Assembly: GCA_022497155.1 (NCBI GenBank)
Contig: MU385823.1
Span: 1 to 10,239 of the forward strand
DNA length: 10,239 bases
DNA from: Whalleya microplaca
Lineage: Eukaryota > Ascomycota > Sordariomycetes > Xylariales > Xylariaceae
Direction: 5' to 3'
Positions 7,840 through 10,239 of the stretch are shown here, one piece after another. How positions within the stretch are numbered: position 1 is the first letter of the stretch; each line of letters opens with the position of its first letter. The notes beneath the pieces are model-generated. The model was not told the DNA's origin. It ran no database searches and worked only from the letters and a program-made list of their open reading frames with translations. The position numbers and the translations under genes are program-made.

Positions 7840-9285
7840 ATAGCGGCGGCAAAAAAATATCTAGCTTATAGCTATAGTAAAAATAAACAGAACGGATAAA
7901 AACGAGATATTATTCATTAGAAAATTATTATATCGAAATTAAATAAAATAAATTTCGCGCTTATAATTATCCTAATAAAAAACCCGCAAAAATATACCGC
8001 TAAAAACGTACCTATAGTTTCGTTTAAAAATATTAAAACCTTTTAGAAATAAGCTTTATCGGATATATTTATAATACTTTAAATAAATATTAATAAAACG
8101 TTAATATATATAAAGCTATTTTATTCTAATAAAATAGTAGCAAAAACTACTTTATATAAAAAAGTTAAAAAAAAACTAAAGGCTTTATAACAAAAATAAG
8201 CAATAAATCTAATAATAAAATTACTATAACTAAATAAAAAGTAGCTAAAAATTTTTAAACTATATAATAACGCCTATAATAACGTAAGTTTTGTTTTTAA
8301 AAAAATTATAGCTCTTTTATAAAAAACCGGATTAATGTAACTATTAAATAAATTATTAATAAAATAAAATATTAATAATTAACAAGACGTAAATTTAATA
8401 AATTTAAATCCCGCTAAATTATAACGAAACAAAACATTAATAAATTTAAATTTCCGCCAGCTTATTAAAAAAAAAGTTATTACTAATACTACCGCAATAG
8501 ATCTCACTAAAAACGATAAAACTTTTGCCGGACCTTAGAACTTAAGACTACCCGGGCTCAGAAAAAACAATAAGAATACCGGTAAAACGGTACAGTTCGC
8601 GCCAGCCGATACCTCAATATCCGGTACATTAAATAAAGCTAAAACGAAAATATAGGCCGCCCTAAATTATCTAGTAATATTATATTCCGACAAAAATCGC
8701 AAATCTTAAGTAAATAATAATAATATATACGAAAACGTTAGTTTCGTAAACGCAAAATTACGTATAATATCGTTCGAAAATTAGAAAAAAATCTAAAAAG
8801 CTCGACAAAAAATTTAAAGGTTACGAAACTAAATATCTCTTTTAGAAAAAAAACATAATTAATTAATTACTTCCTACTAAAAATTAATAAAAAATATTAT
8901 TAATATATAAATAAAAATAAATAATATAATAATAAATAAAACCTTATAAATATTTATTAAAAAAATAAATAATATTAAGCGAAAAGTCGATACCGAGCTA
9001 ACAAATTTTTAAATAAAACTAAATAACGAATTAAATACCGCAAAAAATAAATTCGATAAAAAAATCTATTTTACCTAAAGCAACTTTAATAATACGGTTA
9101 GCTTAATATAAGCCGGTATTTGTAATAATATTTATAACATTTTATAAAACCCTAAAGAGTTTTTCAATAATATTAAGTAACAAATAGTTTCGTTTATAAA
9201 AATAATCGTACGTTTCGAAATAAATAAGCTATTTATTTTATATATATTAATATTAGTAATCCTTAAACGCGGACATAATAATTGA
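7840..9285 (+). pseudogene. Third reading frame after pol, unrecognised, RIP-inactivated
   Basis: One frame (1 mod 3) runs for 481 codons without a shift. It starts at ATA-GCG-GCG-GCA (7840), where ATA fits a mutated ATG, and ends at TGA (9283), the only TGA in it. About 30 internal stops are all TAA or TAG, as CAA, CAG and TGG would give. Seen in order: a Lys- and Asn-rich N-terminal part; a well-kept hydrophilic middle (codons about 221..268, 8500..8643) rich in Pro, Gly, Thr and Asn (PGLRKNNKNTGKTVQFAPAD near 8557); a heptad-like stretch (codons about 307..404, 8758..9050) with RQKI, RLRN and SLLEKKHN; and a 12-residue hydrophobic run LFILYILILVIL (9229..9264) followed by KRGHNN. I recognise no family. 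Position suggests an env-like or accessory gene; a captured host gene or a second structural protein are also possible. RIP raises Ile, Leu and Phe, so the hydrophobic run may be partly artificial. Confidence 0.72.
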
Positions 9286-9431
9286 TTTTTATATTCGTTT
9301 GTTTTTTTAGTTCGGTTTTTTAGTTCGGTTTTGTTTTTTCGGATTTTAGTTCCTTTTTTTATTTTTTTTTTCGGCGTATTTGGTTTCTTTCGTTTCGTTT
9401 TTTCGGTTTTTTTCTTTATTTTTTCTCTAGC
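9286..9431 (+). repeat. T-rich low-complexity tract
   Basis: It starts right after the stop of the third reading frame. The + strand is mostly T with TTCG and TTCGG words repeated; TTTTTAGTTCGG occurs twice about 16 bases apart near 9305..9325. The opposite strand reads as an artificial Lys-rich open frame because of this bias. It may be a 3' untranslated pyrimidine tract. No coding evidence. Confidence 0.7.
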
Positions 9432-9612
9432 ATTCGGCATTAATTAATAAATAATATTAATAGATACAAATTAGCAAGCAAAAAATCTCCAGTTATCGAT
9501 ATACGTATTATCGCGATATATCTTACTTAAGTTACCGGCATATATATTGCCTTTAACGATATCTTAATTTTATTTTTTATCGCTAATATATATACTGTTA
9601 TAACGCTTATTT

Positions 9613-9730
9613 TATCCGACCCTATCGTATTTTATCGATATATATACTATCGTTAAGCTATATTAATATCCTATCCGACCCTATCGTACTTTATTAATAT
9701 ATATACTATCGTTAAGCCGTATTAACTTTA
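9613..9730. repeat. 59-base tandem repeat, two copies plus a decayed third
   Basis: TATCCGACCCTATCGTA begins at 9613 and again at 9672, a period of 59. The first 55 or so positions match except for a few transitions, and both units share TATATATACTATCGTTAAGC. A more decayed copy lies just upstream (about 9554..9612), recognisable by TTTTATCG and ATATATATACTGTTATAACGCTTA. Tandem repeats next to the 3' LTR are a known source of variation between copies of LTR elements. Confidence 0.8.
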
Positions 9731-9964
9731 GCTAAAACTTTTTTTATTAGATAAATTTTTAAAGCTCGCTTCGATAACGATAAAAAGGCGTTTTAAAATC
9801 GTTAATATAAAACGAAATCCTAATAATAAAAAATAATAGTAATTAGGTTGCTATTATTACAAACAAAATTCTAGGAATAAAACGATAATAATTAATAATA
9901 AAACTAATAAACTTATTACTTTTATTACAGTTATTAATAAATAACGAGAACGTTATTTTTTCTT

Positions 9965-9977
9965 AGGAGCGGGATAT
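9965..9977 (+). other. Polypurine tract (plus-strand primer)
   Basis: AGGAGCGGGA at 9965..9974 stands three bases before the 3' LTR, in DNA otherwise poor in G. A purine run directly before the 3' LTR is the primer for plus-strand DNA in LTR elements. The single C and the three-base gap to the LTR make it slightly imperfect. Confidence 0.7.
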
Positions 9978-10145
9978 TATTAGGCATATATATATATTAA
10001 AAGCTATACACACTCTTTGTAGCTACGCCACAGGTATGTGGCTAAGGAGGTGGCATAGCTACCTTTTTCTCTCTCTTTATATAGCTATAGCTTCACCTAT
10101 ACACACATAGCTTAAATTATTAATCATATAGATATAAACCTTACA
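9978..10145 (+). repeat. 3' LTR, 168 bases
   Basis: It is the same length as the 5' LTR and aligns without gaps. It begins TATTAGGC (TG mutated to TA) and ends CCTTACA, the unmutated form of the end. Changes relative to the 5' copy go both ways (for example ACACACA here against ATATATA there near 10101), so both copies were mutated separately after insertion. It keeps both hairpins in weakened form. Confidence 0.92.
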
Positions 10146-10150
10146 ATATT
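10146..10150. repeat. Right target-site duplication, ATATT
   Basis: Identical to the five bases just before the 5' LTR (91..95) and placed directly after the 3' LTR end. Confidence 0.85.
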
Positions 10151-10239
10151 AAAATATTAAAATAAATTAACTTTAATATTATATACCGGGCTTAGCCTTA
10201 TTATTTTCGAAATAAAACTTTTAATATTAATAAATAGCT
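10151..10239. other. Right flank outside the element
   Basis: AT-rich, with the single GC-richer word CCGGGCTTAGCC (10187..10198). No gene or repeat is recognisable. Confidence 0.5.

Larger units (their letters stand above)
9432..9977 (+). other. 3' non-coding region before the 3' LTR
   Basis: No protein-like reading is visible on either strand. It holds a 10-base palindrome TATCGCGATA (about 9509..9518), the 59-base tandem repeat (separate entry), a stretch without visible structure (about 9731..9960) and the polypurine tract. Confidence 0.55.
96..10145 (+). mobile_element. Complete but RIP-inactivated Ty3/Gypsy chromovirus LTR retrotransposon
   Basis: The ends are set by two 168-base direct repeats at 96..263 and 9978..10145. 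They begin TG (TA in the second copy), end with TTACA or its mutated form TTATA, and are flanked by the same five bases, ATATT. Inside, in + strand order, are a gag-like region, protease, reverse transcriptase, RNase H, integrase and chromodomain, which is the Ty3/Gypsy chromovirus order, then an extra reading frame after pol. The total is 10,050 bases, long for a fungal chromovirus (usually about 5.5 to 8 kb), while the LTRs are short. Stops are scattered through all frames and key catalytic residues are lost, so it cannot make its own proteins. The mutation pattern (CpA to TpA on both strands) is that of RIP in filamentous ascomycetes. Confidence 0.93.

Noticed and set aside
7840..9285. A second, nested retroelement inserted after pol
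   Set aside because: There is no second LTR pair, no RT or integrase motif in this part, and the polypurine tract and 3' LTR follow in normal order, so the frame belongs to the same element.
9132..9440. Minus-strand open frame of 102 codons beginning MPNAREKIKKK
   Set aside because: Its Lys-rich first half is the complement of the T-rich tract and its second half is the complement of the end of the third + strand frame. Composition explains it; there is no domain and no support as a gene.
9613..9730. CRISPR-like array
   Set aside because: The units are directly adjacent with no spacers and vary by transitions; this is a simple tandem repeat in a eukaryotic element.
1..10239. Mitochondrial or bacterial low-GC DNA
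   Set aside because: High AT here comes with plentiful CpG, loss of CpA and TpG, stop-ridden retroelement frames and LTRs, which fits RIP-affected fungal nuclear DNA instead.

Overview
The window is almost exactly one complete LTR retrotransposon with about 90 bases of AT-rich flank on each side. It is a Ty3/Gypsy chromovirus, 96..10145 on the + strand, bounded by two 168-base LTRs and a 5-base target-site duplication (ATATT at 91..95 and 10146..10150). Every coding part is dead. The damage looks like repeat-induced point mutation (RIP): CpA and TpG are scarce while TpA and CpG are common, the two LTRs differ only by transitions with no indels, in-frame stops are TAA or TAG (the products expected from CAA, CAG and TGG), and catalytic Asp codons have become Asn codons. 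This points to a filamentous ascomycete (Pezizomycotina) and a heterochromatic, gene-poor region. Nothing identifies the species.

Layout: 5' LTR 96..263; leader 264..~900 with two hairpins and pyrimidine tracts; degraded gag-like frame ~905..~2530 (codons starting at positions = 2 mod 3); a stop-free 81-codon unidentified segment 2566..2808 (1 mod 3); pol ~2811..7627, first in 0 mod 3 and, after a shift near 6745, in 2 mod 3. Pol holds protease, a long linker, reverse transcriptase, RNase H, integrase with a GPF module, and a C-terminal chromodomain. A 212-base gap separates pol from a third reading frame, 7840..9285, which keeps one frame for 481 codons with about 30 RIP-type stops and ends in TGA. 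A 3' non-coding part follows, with a T-rich tract (9286..9431), a 59-base tandem repeat (9613..9730) and a polypurine tract next to the 3' LTR (9978..10145).

The most interesting item is the third frame downstream of pol, in the position of env or an accessory gene. I recognise no family in it. It has a basic N-terminal part, a Pro/Gly/Thr-rich middle, a heptad-like stretch and a short hydrophobic segment just before its C terminus. Together with the very short LTRs and the 10,050-base length, it makes the element unlike a standard fungal chromovirus. In the live ancestor, gag would form the particle, pol would cut, copy and integrate, the chromodomain would steer insertion to marked chromatin, and the role of the third product is unknown. 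No host gene, RNA gene or CRISPR array is visible.
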